Source of the DNA: Planctomycetota bacterium | GTDB lineage: Bacteria > JAJVIF01 > JAPKYR01 | NCBI GenBank assembly: GCA_030614715.1 | Contig: JAUWTM010000019.1 | Span: 1-38,274, forward strand | DNA length: 38,274 nt | Direction: 5' to 3' | In this document: piece by piece, positions 7,139 through 15,864 of the stretch | How the letters are laid out: each line of letters opens with the position of its first letter | Position numbering within the stretch: position 1 is the first letter of the stretch | Notes under the pieces: model-generated | Seen by the model: the letters and a program-made list of their open reading frames with translations, nothing else | Database searches by the model: none | Told to the model about the DNA's origin: nothing | Translations under genes and position numbers: made by a program

Positions 7139-8533
7139 TTATCTTGAAGTGGCGATCAACGCCTGGAATTCCGGATCGTTTTTCAGTGCATCGTTCGTTA
7201 TTTTTTCGCCGATACCCCAGCTCTTGAGCGGCAGGTCGTAATTCGAACATTTCCTGAGGTATTCGAGCGCTGCCTCGCGATCGCCAAGTGCCGCGTATAC
7301 GAGGAACAGGCAGTACGTGTTTCGCTTGATGTCGTGACCCATGCGAAGGTTCGCCTTCGCGGCACGAGCGGCCTTTTCAAGGTTTTTGAGTACCTGTCCT
7401 CCGGGTTTGTTGAGTCCCTTGTAAGCTCGAGCGAGGTTGAAGTAGGTGAAAGCGTACGACGGTTGTTTATCGATTGCCTGCTGGAGAAGGTGTACGGCTT
7501 CCTGGAAGTTTTTGCGATTGATCTGGATAGACGCGTGGTTGTTCAGTGCGTTTGCGAAATCCGGTTTCTGTTCGACAGCAGTTGAGAAGCTCTGCGACGC
7601 TTCGTCCTCTTCGTCCATGTAGAAGAGTGCGTTGCCCTTGTTGTAGTATGCGTGTGGATTGACCGGTTGCAGCTGGATGGCCTGGTTGTAGTCACCTGCA
7701 GCAGTCTCGAACTGACCGAGGTCGTAGTAAGCGCCGCCCTTCTGCATGTACGCGTGGGGATCGTCCGGGTTCAACTCGACTGCTTTCTCGAAGTCGCGTG
7801 CCGCGCCGACCGGATCGTTCTCCATCAGCTTTATACGTCCGGCCATTATGAAGAGATTCTTGTCGGTCGGGAACCGCTCCATCGCCTCGCCGAGAATTCT
7901 CCGACGCTCGTCACCGTCAAGGTACGAAAGGAACTGCAGGTAAAGGTTAAGGGGCACCTCGGCGCCAAGCCGGAGAATCTCGGATGCGATATTTTCACGA
8001 TGCAGGACGATTTCACGGACAAGTCGAGTGATTAAGCCTTCAGGATCTCCCGGCTGGAAGACGATAACCTGCTCTTCTACAAGTCCGGGCAGGTGAGCGA
8101 GGTAGTTTAATTTGGGTTGCGGAGCCTTGGTTACAGAATCTTCTTTTCGCTCCTTATCGGAATAAAGAGCGCGAACGTCGATATCGGCGTTCTGGCTTCT
8201 CATCACGATGATGGGCTTCTGGAGAGATACACCGAGTCCGTACTCAAACGTAACGGCAGGTGTCAAACCGTCGAGGATCACAATGCAGAATATACTTTTC
8301 TGAAGGGTGGTTAGAAGTTTATTGCGGTAGTCCTGGTCGCGTTCAAGCTGGTCGCTGGTGACAACATTGAAGTTGAATCTTTCACGCATAGCGCCCCGGA
8401 TGATGTCGACCGGGTTATCCAGACGACCTTCCAGACCGGCATGCACCAGGTAAACATTCAGTTCAGTGATTTCGCCGGATGACTGAGCCGGTAATGCCTC
8501 GCGTTTGCCGCCGCCAAAAGGGCCTCCAGCCAT
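7139..8533 (-). CDS. TIR-like/deoxyribosyltransferase-like domain fused to TPR repeats
   Basis: A 464-residue cytoplasmic protein. Residues about 22-160 look like a Rossmann-type TIR-like or nucleoside 2-deoxyribosyltransferase-like domain: a hydrophobic strand (NVYLVHAG), a second (FNVVTSD), then IFCIVILDGLTPAVTFEYGLGVSLQKPIIVM. The last follows the pattern of families in which a conserved Glu (here Glu97 in FEYGLG) acts on a nucleotide or NAD ribose. Residues about 190-460 hold six or more TPR units (for example PHAYMQKGGAYYDLGQFETA, PHAYYNKGNALFYMDEEDEA), which bind protein partners. The start at 8533 follows TTGGAGG. It is monocistronic, in convergent orientation to the nif-like operon and divergent from fliW. 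Similar domain pairs occur in signalling and immune proteins, but the family assignment and any enzyme activity are inferred from pattern only. Confidence 0.7.
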   Translation of the reverse strand: MAGGPFGGGKREALPAQSSGEITELNVYLVHAGLEGRLDNPVDIIRGAMRERFNFNVVTSDQLERDQDYRNKLLTTLQKSIFCIVILDGLTPAVTFEYGLGVSLQKPIIVMRSQNADIDVRALYSDKERKEDSVTKAPQPKLNYLAHLPGLVEEQVIVFQPGDPEGLITRLVREIVLHRENIASEILRLGAEVPLNLYLQFLSYLDGDERRRILGEAMERFPTDKNLFIMAGRIKLMENDPVGAARDFEKAVELNPDDPHAYMQKGGAYYDLGQFETAAGDYNQAIQLQPVNPHAYYNKGNALFYMDEEDEASQSFSTAVEQKPDFANALNNHASIQINRKNFQEAVHLLQQAIDKQPSYAFTYFNLARAYKGLNKPGGQVLKNLEKAARAAKANLRMGHDIKRNTYCLFLVYAALGDREAALEYLRKCSNYDLPLKSWGIGEKITNDALKNDPEFQALIATSR

Positions 8534-8545
8534 GCGTATCCTCCA

Positions 8546-8574
8546 ATGGGCTTTCTGTTAGATTTTCAGCCCAT
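8546..8574 (-). promoter_or_regulatory. Leader hairpin just upstream of the TIR-like/TPR gene
   Basis: On the minus strand a 7-bp stem, ATGGGCT/AGCCCAT, encloses a 15-nt loop and ends 5 bases or less before the Shine-Dalgarno (TTGGAGG) of the gene. A candidate -10 (TATAAT) lies about 10-15 bp further upstream. The hairpin could influence translation start, but the stem is short and no ligand class is recognisable. Confidence 0.3.
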
Positions 8575-8717
8575 CTAATATGATACATTATATCAGAAAC
8601 TTAATATCCTTGGCAGGTCAATCTCACTATTTCTTAAAGATTGAATGACCATACCCTTTCACGTATTATACATCCATCCGAGAGGTCACATTTTTTCATC
8701 GAATTTTCATTATTCAT

Positions 8718-8723
8718 TATAAT
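8718..8723 (+). promoter_or_regulatory. Candidate -10 element for fliW-csrA
   Basis: A perfect TATAAT lies 45 bp before the fliW ATG in an AT-rich stretch. The matching -35 (about TTTCAT near 8695) is poor, so the promoter may be activator-dependent or the match may be chance. No flagellar sigma-28 pattern was seen. The rest of 8534-8767 shows no gene. Confidence 0.35.
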
Positions 8724-8767
8724 CATTATTTGAGCGTCAGATCAAATCCAACTGAGTAGAACTGAAA

Positions 8768-9277
8768 ATGCCTGAATCAGAGCCAACCATCAATTTCAAT
8801 TCCTCCCGCTTCGGGGACCTGAGAATTCCTGAATCGAGGGTAATATCATGCCCCGAGGGCATTATCGGATTCGCAGGTTATGACAGATATGTACTTCTCG
8901 ATCCATCCGGCGGCGAATCCGTGTTCCTCTGGCTGCAATCGGTCGACAGTCCGGAACTGGCATTTATTATTACCGATCCGAAGATTTTTTATCCCGGATA
9001 CGTGATCCAGACCGGTGAACCCGACCTTGATCGGCTGAAACTGGCTGGTAAGCCGGACCCGGCTCTTTTTGTGATTGTCACAATTCCTGCCAACGACCCG
9101 GACAAAATTAATGCAAACCTGATTGCACCGCTGCTCTACCATGACTCGGATAACACGCTTCACCAGATTGTACTCGAAAAATCCGACTGGCCGCTCAGGG
9201 GTTATCTCCTTCCCGAATCAGAGCAGGATTCAGCGGGACCAGTTACGGAATCCGATGGGCCGGGGGAGGTGCAGTAA
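8768..9277 (+). CDS. fliW: Flagellar assembly factor FliW
   Basis: A 169-residue protein of the FliW family (PF02623). The N-terminal FGDLRIPESRVISCPEGIIGF and the block FLWLQSVDSPELAFIITDP are diagnostic. FliW binds CsrA allosterically and also flagellin; when flagellin is secreted, freed FliW sequesters CsrA and relieves repression of flagellin mRNA. Its C-terminal 25 residues (ESEQDSAGPVTESDGPGEVQ) are an acidic extension of no recognised family. The stop codon overlaps the csrA ATG by one base (TAATG), indicating translational coupling, and this fliW-csrA order is the standard one. No other flagellar gene is in the window. The Shine-Dalgarno before the ATG is weak. Confidence 0.95.
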   Translation: MPESEPTINFNSSRFGDLRIPESRVISCPEGIIGFAGYDRYVLLDPSGGESVFLWLQSVDSPELAFIITDPKIFYPGYVIQTGEPDLDRLKLAGKPDPALFVIVTIPANDPDKINANLIAPLLYHDSDNTLHQIVLEKSDWPLRGYLLPESEQDSAGPVTESDGPGEVQ

Positions 9278-9522
9278 TGCTTGTACTCTCCCGAAAGAAG
9301 GACGAGACGGTAGTGATCGATGACAACATTGAGATCACCGTGGTCGAAGTAAAGGGTGACACCGTCAAGCTGGGTATTACCGCGCCGAGGGAAGTAAAAA
9401 TATACCGGGGAGAGCTCCTTGAGGCAATCCGTAAGGCAAACATCGAAGCTGCAGAAGGTGCACCAACCGATCTTACCAGTCTCGAGCAGAAGCTGAAATC
9501 GAAGGGCATCGACAAGAAATAA
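9277..9522 (+). CDS. csrA: Carbon storage regulator CsrA
   Basis: An 81-residue RNA-binding global regulator that forms a domain-swapped dimer and blocks or stabilises mRNAs at GGA sites in hairpin loops. The conserved start MLVLSRKKDETVVID and the block VKLGITAPREVKIYRGEL carry the RNA-binding residues (Arg near the N-terminus and the arginine of the RE(V)xIYR strand). The C-terminus is about 20 residues longer than the E. coli protein, as is common in lineages with FliW, where this extension takes part in FliW binding. The ATG overlaps the fliW stop and is preceded by GGGGGAGG. The gene is followed by a strong terminator. Confidence 0.97.
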   Translation: MLVLSRKKDETVVIDDNIEITVVEVKGDTVKLGITAPREVKIYRGELLEAIRKANIEAAEGAPTDLTSLEQKLKSKGIDKK

Positions 9523-9560
9523 TAGAAAATATCCGTCTGGACACTGTTTCATATTTGTAA

Positions 9561-9594
9561 AAAATTACCGGTAATCCCACGAACCGGTAATTTT
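9561..9594. terminator. Intrinsic terminator after csrA
   Basis: An 11-bp near-perfect stem, AAAATTACCGG/CCGGTAATTTT, with a 12-nt loop and a T-rich 3' side (TTTTTTATTT). The symmetrical A/T flanks let it work in both directions, although only csrA needs it. Confidence 0.9.
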
Positions 9595-9624
9595 TTATTT
9601 AAATAAGGTTATATTAAAGTGTAA

Positions 9625-10314
9625 ATGCCCGATAGTCCGGAAACAACTATGGGAGTGCTGACAGTCTCTCAGATTGCAATTCGTCTGCTTGTCAGCCTTA
9701 TCATCGGGATCATTATCGGTCTCGAGCGTGAGATCCAGCATAAATCCGCCGGCCTGAGAACGTCTGTGCTCATCTGCGTGGGTGCGACCATATTCACGAT
9801 CGCATCTCTGGAGTTCAACGTGATTGCAGGATTGGCAGATCCATCGAGGATCGCGGCACAGATAGTCACGGGCATCGGTTTTCTCGGGGCTGGTGCGATC
9901 ATACAGACGAGGCATACGGTCCACGGATTAACAACAGCCGCGACTATCTGGGTGATGGCATCGCTTGGCCTTGCGGTCGGATTGGGTTCGTACCCGCTTG
10001 CAATCGGCGGGGCGATTCTCGCCGTGATTGTCCTGAATCCGTTCCATTGGATAGAGCATGCGGTCAAGGGCAAGAAAACGTCGTACACATACACGCTGAT
10101 CCTGTCCGATACGGGTCCCGCGCTTGAGAAAATCATGAAGGCGTTACATTCGAGTCCTACCGAGATAAGACAGGTTACTGTCACTAAGAAAGATGATCAG
10201 CATGTCATTTCATTTAACTACACCGACCTCGATGACAAGCATGCGGTGCTTCTCGAGAAGCTGACCGGTACCGAGGGCGTGATGCAGATCAGTACTGATG
10301 AACCACAAGGTTAG
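9625..10314 (+). CDS. MgtC/SapB family membrane protein
   Basis: A 229-residue inner-membrane protein of the MgtC family (PF02308). The signature GIIIGLEREIQHKSAGLRTSVLICVGATIF (about residues 33-62) follows a first helix. Further helices cover about 85-105, 110-130 and 130-147, giving four to five in all. Residues about 150-229 form a cytoplasmic ACT-like domain (YTYTLILSDTGPALEKIMKAL...VTVTKKDDQHVISFNY). MgtC proteins are linked to magnesium limitation, acid and intramacrophage survival and ATP-synthase modulation in pathogens; in environmental bacteria the role is unclear. The start may be the ATG at 9625 or at 9649 (MGVLTVSQ), since neither has a good Shine-Dalgarno. Confidence 0.88.
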   Translation: MPDSPETTMGVLTVSQIAIRLLVSLIIGIIIGLEREIQHKSAGLRTSVLICVGATIFTIASLEFNVIAGLADPSRIAAQIVTGIGFLGAGAIIQTRHTVHGLTTAATIWVMASLGLAVGLGSYPLAIGGAILAVIVLNPFHWIEHAVKGKKTSYTYTLILSDTGPALEKIMKALHSSPTEIRQVTVTKKDDQHVISFNYTDLDDKHAVLLEKLTGTEGVMQISTDEPQG

Positions 10315-10365
10315 CCTGACTGCCTGCCAGATTGCTAAAAGAACAAGGGGAGGGTTACACCTCTG

Positions 10366-12219
10366 TTGAGCGAAGATTTTCTCAAACCTGAAAAGCCAGA
10401 CATCCTGGATGTTCTAGAGGAGCATGTCTTTCATCTGGACATGGATCAGAAAATTATCTGGGCTAACCGTGCTGCGTGCGAATCGGCAGGAATTAGTGTC
10501 GAGGAGTTGATCGGCAGGTATTGCTACGAGATATGGGGTGACGGAGTCAGGATATGCAGGGACTGTACTGTAATCGAGACCCTTGGGAGCGGGCAGGCTG
10601 CGCAGGGCGAATGTGAATCCGCCGACGGTCGCAGGTGGATTTTAAAAAGTTATCCGATTAAAAACAGTGACGGAGAGATTACAGGCGCGGTTGAAGTGAA
10701 ACTCGATACAACTTCCATGAAGAAGGCAGAGATTCTGCTTCTGGCGCAGCGCGATATGGCTAGGGAGGTGTTGGATATCGCGGGGGTCATGATCCTCTCC
10801 CTGAACGAGGCAGGTGAAATAGCTTTAATTAACAGGAAGGGTCTCGACATCCTGGGATATGAGAATGAGGATGAGGTCCTGGGGCTGAACTGGTTCGAGA
10901 ATTTCCTGCCGGAAGGTGTTAAAGGGATCTATCAAAAGAAATTCAAGGATTTTATTGCTGCCTCCCCCGATGTAGAGGACTGGCACGATGAAAATCCGAT
11001 TGTCACCGGAGACGGGGAAGAAAGAATAATCTCATGGAATAACAAAGCACGCAGGGACGAAAAAGGCAGGATCATCGGCACTCTCAGCTCCGGTGAGGAT
11101 ATTACGCTCAGAAGGCAGGCAGAACAGGAAAATAAGGAGACACTGGCGAAACTTGAAAGCGTCTTCAAGGCTGCGCCGACCGGTATCGGGGTCGTTGTGA
11201 ACAGGGTGGTTAAGTGGAGCAATGAAAAATTAACTGAAATAACAGGCTACAGCAGGGAGGAACTGGTAGGACAGGATGCCAGGCTTGTGTACCCCGATCA
11301 GGAAGAATACGAGTTCGTAGGTCGTGAGAAATACAGGCAGATTTCTGAAAAGGGGACAGGTACGGTAGAAACCAGGTGGAAACGCAAAGACGGCACGATC
11401 ATAGACGTCCTTCTCAGCTCCACTCCCATCGATCCGGATGACCTCTCTGTTGGTGTGACGTTCACAGTCCTGGATATTACAGAGAGAAAACATATCGAAC
11501 AGGAAATTCAGAGCAAGAACGTCCAGCTTGAGAAAGCGTTGAGGGTCAAGACCGATTTCATGTCGATGGTCTCACATGAACTAAGGACACCTCTCGTCCC
11601 GATTATGGGATACACGGAAGTGCTTCTTGATGGGTCGCTTGGTGAGCTGCCCGAGGAGGCAGTCATGCCCCTCAAGACAATTATGAGCAGGAGCCAGGAC
11701 CTTATGACGCTGATCGAGGATCTCCTCGTCCTGTCGAGAGTTGAGCGTGCAAAGATCAAGCTTGACCTCGAATCGCTCCCCGTGATGAAGCATATCAGGG
11801 AGACGATCGCTGATTACGAATCCACAACCCATGACAAGGAACTCGTTATGGAGTGCAGGGGAGAGAACTTCGAGATCTATGTCGATCATACACGCTTCCA
11901 CCAGATACTCAGAAACCTCATTGATAACGCACTTAAGTACTCCGGACCGGAGATTGAGATAACGGTCACCACCAGTGTCGAGGGCAGAAACGGCCTGATC
12001 ACGGTCGCGGATAACGGTATCGGCATAGAGGAAGAGCACATTCCATATATCTTTGACAGGTTCTATCAGATCGAGAGCATCGATACACGGACTCACGGTG
12101 GTACAGGGCTGGGACTCGCGATCTCAAAGGAGCTCGCCGAGGCTATGGAGGGTACGATTACGGTTGAAAGCAGGGTCGGCGAGGGATCTGTGTTCGCAAT
12201 CAGGCTCCCGCTTGCATAA
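10366..12219 (+). CDS. Cytoplasmic PAS-sensor histidine kinase
   Basis: A 617-residue hybrid-free sensor kinase with no transmembrane segment or signal peptide. It has three PAS domains at about residues 11-118, 128-252 and 262-378. The first contains a Cys pair (ICRDC, 63-67) seen in some PAS domains that hold a metal or redox group. After a short coiled coil come HisKA (about 392-455, phosphoacceptor His404 in MVSHELRTPL) and HATPase_c (about 500-617, with NLIDNALKY, DNGIGI and GGTGLGLAI). The start is a TTG at 10366 preceded by GGGGAGGG. No response regulator gene is adjacent, so this is an orphan kinase whose partner is elsewhere. The neighbours (MgtC upstream, membrane protein downstream) give no clear hint of the signal. 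Confidence 0.93.
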   Translation: MSEDFLKPEKPDILDVLEEHVFHLDMDQKIIWANRAACESAGISVEELIGRYCYEIWGDGVRICRDCTVIETLGSGQAAQGECESADGRRWILKSYPIKNSDGEITGAVEVKLDTTSMKKAEILLLAQRDMAREVLDIAGVMILSLNEAGEIALINRKGLDILGYENEDEVLGLNWFENFLPEGVKGIYQKKFKDFIAASPDVEDWHDENPIVTGDGEERIISWNNKARRDEKGRIIGTLSSGEDITLRRQAEQENKETLAKLESVFKAAPTGIGVVVNRVVKWSNEKLTEITGYSREELVGQDARLVYPDQEEYEFVGREKYRQISEKGTGTVETRWKRKDGTIIDVLLSSTPIDPDDLSVGVTFTVLDITERKHIEQEIQSKNVQLEKALRVKTDFMSMVSHELRTPLVPIMGYTEVLLDGSLGELPEEAVMPLKTIMSRSQDLMTLIEDLLVLSRVERAKIKLDLESLPVMKHIRETIADYESTTHDKELVMECRGENFEIYVDHTRFHQILRNLIDNALKYSGPEIEITVTTSVEGRNGLITVADNGIGIEEEHIPYIFDRFYQIESIDTRTHGGTGLGLAISKELAEAMEGTITVESRVGEGSVFAIRLPLA

Positions 12220-12280
12220 GCACCCTTATTGTTGTATGAATTCGGTAAGCATTCTGTCTATTTTTCCTGAAGGGAGAATA

Positions 12281-13138
12281 GTGCAAAAGTTTGTGGGAAA
12301 ATCCGAAGGATCGTCACCCTTCCGGGCAATCTACAGCCACACGTACCGACGTATCTGGGGCGGTCGCTCGGGACGTGCTATCAGGTTCTGGGAAATCGTG
12401 TTCTGGTCGCTCCTGGCGATCTATACCGGGCTATCTCTGTCCGTGCGACTCCCTGGCAACATTCAATTCTTCGCCAAATGGATCAGTTATTATGCACTTG
12501 TGGGCCTTACACCGTTTACGATTGCGGCACTGATTTTCCGAGGACACGCATCGGTTGGCAGTGCCGATGAATCACTCAAAGCTATTCCATTGAGTCCGGC
12601 ACTTCTGATCTTTCCCCGAATGCTTGCGATATTCGTATCCTGGCTTCAGTTATTCGTACCGCTGATTATCCTGTATCTGGTCTCAATGAACCTGATTGCC
12701 AACCCCCCTTTGTACGGTCTGGATTATCCTTACACAAGATTTGCGGTCTCACTGCTTCTGGAGTTTCCATTAAAGTCAATTTTCACTGGTGAAATGTCAG
12801 AGCCGTGGTACAGATGTGCAATTTTCATAGCACTGGGTGTTTTGTATTCCTCCGGATTCGTAACTCTGCCCATAACGTGGGGTTTCTGGTGGTCATCGAG
12901 ATTCCGCACGTCGGCGATGGGTTTTCTGGTATGTTATTTCCTGTACATCATAATTCCAGCCGCGGCCATAGTAGTATCAGATATGAATTATCGGGTAAGG
13001 TTTGGCAGTTCCGGTCCTTCCCTCGCACCCGGCATGGGGATCGGGAATGTCATGATCGTTCAGGCAATCTCATTGCACCTGTTTTCGATCCTGTTTTTCT
13101 GCATGACCTGCTGGGTATTATCGAGGAGGTCAAAATGA
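12281..13138 (+). CDS. Polytopic membrane protein of unknown function
   Basis: A roughly 285-residue membrane protein with about six to seven hydrophobic helices (for example WEIVFWSLLAIYTGLSL, YYALVGLTPFTIAALIF, LAIFVSWLQLFVPLIILYL, FLVCYFLYIIIPAAAIVV). The layout is like an ABC-2-type permease subunit, but no ATPase gene is beside it and I cannot assign a family. The start is taken as the GTG at 12281, which has GAAGGGAGAATA in front; an in-frame ATG at 12236 lacks a ribosome-binding site. The stop overlaps the next ATG (ATGA at 13135-13138), so the two proteins are translationally coupled and probably work together. There is no plausible start further upstream because that frame runs into the kinase gene. 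Confidence 0.7.
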   Translation: MQKFVGKSEGSSPFRAIYSHTYRRIWGGRSGRAIRFWEIVFWSLLAIYTGLSLSVRLPGNIQFFAKWISYYALVGLTPFTIAALIFRGHASVGSADESLKAIPLSPALLIFPRMLAIFVSWLQLFVPLIILYLVSMNLIANPPLYGLDYPYTRFAVSLLLEFPLKSIFTGEMSEPWYRCAIFIALGVLYSSGFVTLPITWGFWWSSRFRTSAMGFLVCYFLYIIIPAAAIVVSDMNYRVRFGSSGPSLAPGMGIGNVMIVQAISLHLFSILFFCMTCWVLSRRSK

Positions 13139-14211
13139 GAATCCTCCGGTATATTATTCCAGTCTTATTGTTCATGGCATGCTTTGTTGCAGGTTCAATC
13201 GCTGAAGCCCGGTATCGGCATCAATTAACTGAAGCGGTAAATCTTGCCGGTGCAAATGGAGAACCCATTGTAGTTGTACAGCAATTGAGGTCTTTGCTTC
13301 CGAATATACAGTACAGAGAACTTCGTTTGTATCTTATCAATGGAGACTCGTTTCTATTATATTCTCCGGGAGATGACTGGAATAATAAAATTACATCCGT
13401 CAAATTCAGACCCGATGGATCACTCAATGTTGACATCATCCCCCCAAGGTACTACTCCGGGATTCTTTACAGACACCGGATACCGGGAAGAGGTTTGGAA
13501 TTTATGCAATCGGAAATTGATTGGAATTATTCGCCCACGCTCGATTACGGGGACCTGGATCCTGACACTGATCGGGTGTTATACCCGCGAACATGGGAGT
13601 CTGGACTGGTATTATGTGATCCATATTCCGGGGAAGGATACTATATGGATTTTGAATCCCCCCCACCGTGGGCAGAAGAGAATTCGCAGGTTGATTATGA
13701 TGTCAGAATGTCTTTGTCACAGGATCGTGAAGTTCTGTTTGCTGTTGAAACCGGTGATTATTCCCAGGCAACTCAGTATGGTATCTGGCGATACGGGATG
13801 CTCGATGGGCTATGGACAGAACTTGGAATCCTGGCAGGCAGACCAATTAATGTGCGCGCGAGCCCTCGCGGTGATTATTTTACCTGCGTGTATACGGATC
13901 ACAGCACGGGAACTCAATCTTCTACAACTATAAGGTATGCGAACGGAACGACCGGTGATATTTATCATACTTCCACAGGAGATTATAACCCATCACTTGG
14001 TAACAACTGGGCAGCTAATTTTCAGGGCTCAAGGCTTACGCCAACACTGCAGATTCACGATATAAAGGGGGGCTGGGTAGCACATACTATCAACCTTCCA
14101 GTTTCAGTTAGTCCAATTTATTGGCGTACTCCCCATGTAAGTATCTACGAACCTCCCCCGAATGGCCTCGACGGTATGTACGGGAACTACGATCCCGATA
14201 CCATAGACTAG
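13135..14211 (+). CDS. Exported protein, possible beta-propeller
   Basis: A 358-residue protein with a signal peptide (MRILRYIIPVLLFMACFVAG, cleavage likely near AEA-R). It starts at the ATG at 13135, preceded by GAGGAGG, and overlaps the stop of the membrane protein gene by four bases. The mature part has repeated units such as ITSVKFRPDGSLNVDI, DRVLYPRTWESGLVLCDPYSG and REVLFAVETGDYS, which recall WD40/TolB-like propeller blades, but the repeats are weak and I recognise no family. Base composition is more AT-rich than in neighbouring dnaN. Tight coupling to the membrane protein suggests one functional pair, with this protein on the outer face. Confidence 0.7.
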   Translation: MRILRYIIPVLLFMACFVAGSIAEARYRHQLTEAVNLAGANGEPIVVVQQLRSLLPNIQYRELRLYLINGDSFLLYSPGDDWNNKITSVKFRPDGSLNVDIIPPRYYSGILYRHRIPGRGLEFMQSEIDWNYSPTLDYGDLDPDTDRVLYPRTWESGLVLCDPYSGEGYYMDFESPPPWAEENSQVDYDVRMSLSQDREVLFAVETGDYSQATQYGIWRYGMLDGLWTELGILAGRPINVRASPRGDYFTCVYTDHSTGTQSSTTIRYANGTTGDIYHTSTGDYNPSLGNNWAANFQGSRLTPTLQIHDIKGGWVAHTINLPVSVSPIYWRTPHVSIYEPPPNGLDGMYGNYDPDTID

Positions 14212-14310
14212 GTCCAGGCTGTTTATCCCTACCAATCGTGTTCTGTAGTTAAATTTTTACGTAAATCGAATCCACGTTGACTTACTCCCTCCCCTTAGCT
14301 AATATTGGCT

Positions 14311-14330
14311 CTCCCACCGATTGGGAGGTT
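14311..14330 (+). terminator. Weak terminator-like hairpin
   Basis: CTCCCA/TGGGAG with a 5-nt loop is followed by GTTTGTAGTTT, 100 bp after the stop of the exported protein gene. The stem is short and the T tract broken, so termination may be incomplete. Confidence 0.4.
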
Positions 14331-14419
14331 TGTAGTTTCCATCGTCCGGAAGTCGGGATGCATGGTTTGTTATTATTATTTTAGTATTAGTCTGATCCTG
14401 GAGGAGAGACGCACAACCT

Positions 14420-15547
14420 ATGAAGGTCAAACTATCCCTTAAGGAATTTACACGTCATTTACAGGTCGCGATGCGCGCGATCGCCGCCCGTCCCACGCTT
14501 CCCATCCTGAATTACATGCTGATGGAAGCTGAAGGCGACAGGGTCGTGCTGACCGGGTACGACCTGGAGGTCGGAATCAGGGTCCGGTTCCCTGCAGAGG
14601 TTATCGAGGCCGGAAGTGTCGCGGTCAAGGCTAAAACCCTCCATGAAATCGTCTCGCAGATCCCCGCAGAGGACATCGAGTTCGAATTCAATGATATCTC
14701 CAGGATCAACCTTCGCGGCGGACGCAGCGAGTTCACGCTGGTCGGCAAGCCCGGCGGGGAGTACCCCAGGCTGCCTGATGTCGGCGAGGAGGAAGAGGTT
14801 CTCACTCTCCCGATCGAGCGGTTCACGACTAACCTTCGCAGAACTATCTTCGCCAGCAGCATGGACATGCCGAAGAATTACACGTCGGGAGTCCTTCTTA
14901 ACCTTGCGGAGGGCATGCTCCAGATCGTGGCGACCGACGGGCGCCGCCTTGCAATGGCTACGGATAAAATTGACACAAGGGAAGGTGGCGCGAAGGCGGT
15001 ACTGATCCCGTCCAAGACCATGCACGAGCTCTCAAGAATACTCAGCATGGGCTGGAAGGGGGATCTCGAGCTGCATCTCGCCGAAAACCTCGCCCAGTTC
15101 AAACTCGGTGATGACGGCGAGGTCGAGATTATCACTCACCTGCTCGATACACCGTATCCTGATTTCGAGAAGGTCATTCCCGAGTCATCCGAGGGCAAGT
15201 TGACCATCGACCGTGAACGGTTGATCGGCAGCCTCAGGCAGGTAGGTATACTGGCACGTCAGCAGGACGGCCGCGACATGGCTGTCCTTGAATGCAACGA
15301 TGACTACCTCACGATAAGTGCGAAAGCCGAGAGCGAGGGCAAGGCCGAGGTTAAGATACCGATCGAACGTGATGGTGATCCCCTGAAGGTCGCGTTTAAC
15401 TACCAGTACCTGCTCGATCCACTGCTCGCATTCGAAGACGACAAGCTGACCCTGTCGTACTCCGGTTCGCTTGAGCCGGGAATTATCACCATCCCGTCCG
15501 ATGACAGTTACACCTACGTGGTAATGCCGGTCAGGCTGCCTGAATAG
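14420..15547 (+). CDS. dnaN: DNA polymerase III sliding clamp (beta subunit)
   Basis: A 375-residue protein of normal length for the beta clamp, a ring-shaped dimer that tethers polymerase III and other factors to DNA. The three DNA-clamp domains are about residues 1-120, 130-245 and 248-375. Diagnostic stretches are RPTLPILNYMLMEA, LTGYDLEVGIRV, LVGKPGGEYPRLP and LQIVATDGRRLAMA, and the C-terminus TYVVMPVRL is the usual ending. GGAGGAGAG precedes the ATG. The gene stands alone here, away from dnaA and recF, with its own terminator; this dispersed arrangement is common in phyla outside the classic models. Confidence 0.97.
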   Translation: MKVKLSLKEFTRHLQVAMRAIAARPTLPILNYMLMEAEGDRVVLTGYDLEVGIRVRFPAEVIEAGSVAVKAKTLHEIVSQIPAEDIEFEFNDISRINLRGGRSEFTLVGKPGGEYPRLPDVGEEEEVLTLPIERFTTNLRRTIFASSMDMPKNYTSGVLLNLAEGMLQIVATDGRRLAMATDKIDTREGGAKAVLIPSKTMHELSRILSMGWKGDLELHLAENLAQFKLGDDGEVEIITHLLDTPYPDFEKVIPESSEGKLTIDRERLIGSLRQVGILARQQDGRDMAVLECNDDYLTISAKAESEGKAEVKIPIERDGDPLKVAFNYQYLLDPLLAFEDDKLTLSYSGSLEPGIITIPSDDSYTYVVMPVRLPE

Positions 15548-15574
15548 AATATTTATGCCATAATGACGACAAAT

Positions 15575-15596
15575 CCCCGGTAGTCCCGGGGTTTTT
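15575..15596 (+). terminator. Intrinsic terminator after dnaN
   Basis: CCCCGG/CCGGGG with a 5-nt loop (15575-15591) followed by five T residues, 28 bp after the dnaN stop. The remaining gap to about 15810 shows no gene and no convincing promoter. Confidence 0.85.
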
Positions 15597-15864
15597 AATT
15601 TCCCGGGACCCTTTTATGATGGGTGGTCACGGTTTATACTTATAGTGACAGGCTGGATCGATACAGGATTTTGAACGGAGTTGAGCGAAATTCAGTCATA
15701 TGATCTGCATCCACACTTAACTCGTATCCGATGTAACATATGAATCAGTCGGTAGTCGCCAGAGATCACCAACTGGACTGTTAACCGTACGATTTAAGGT
15801 TAATTGGGGGTTGTATAACATAATTGGGCAGCTGGCGACGATAATTATTACGGGATACTTTGTT

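Noticed and set aside
12805-13134. N-terminal extension of the exported protein gene at 13135
   Set aside because: The extension overlaps the coding region of the membrane protein in another frame; the internal ATG has GAGGAGG and a signal peptide directly after it.
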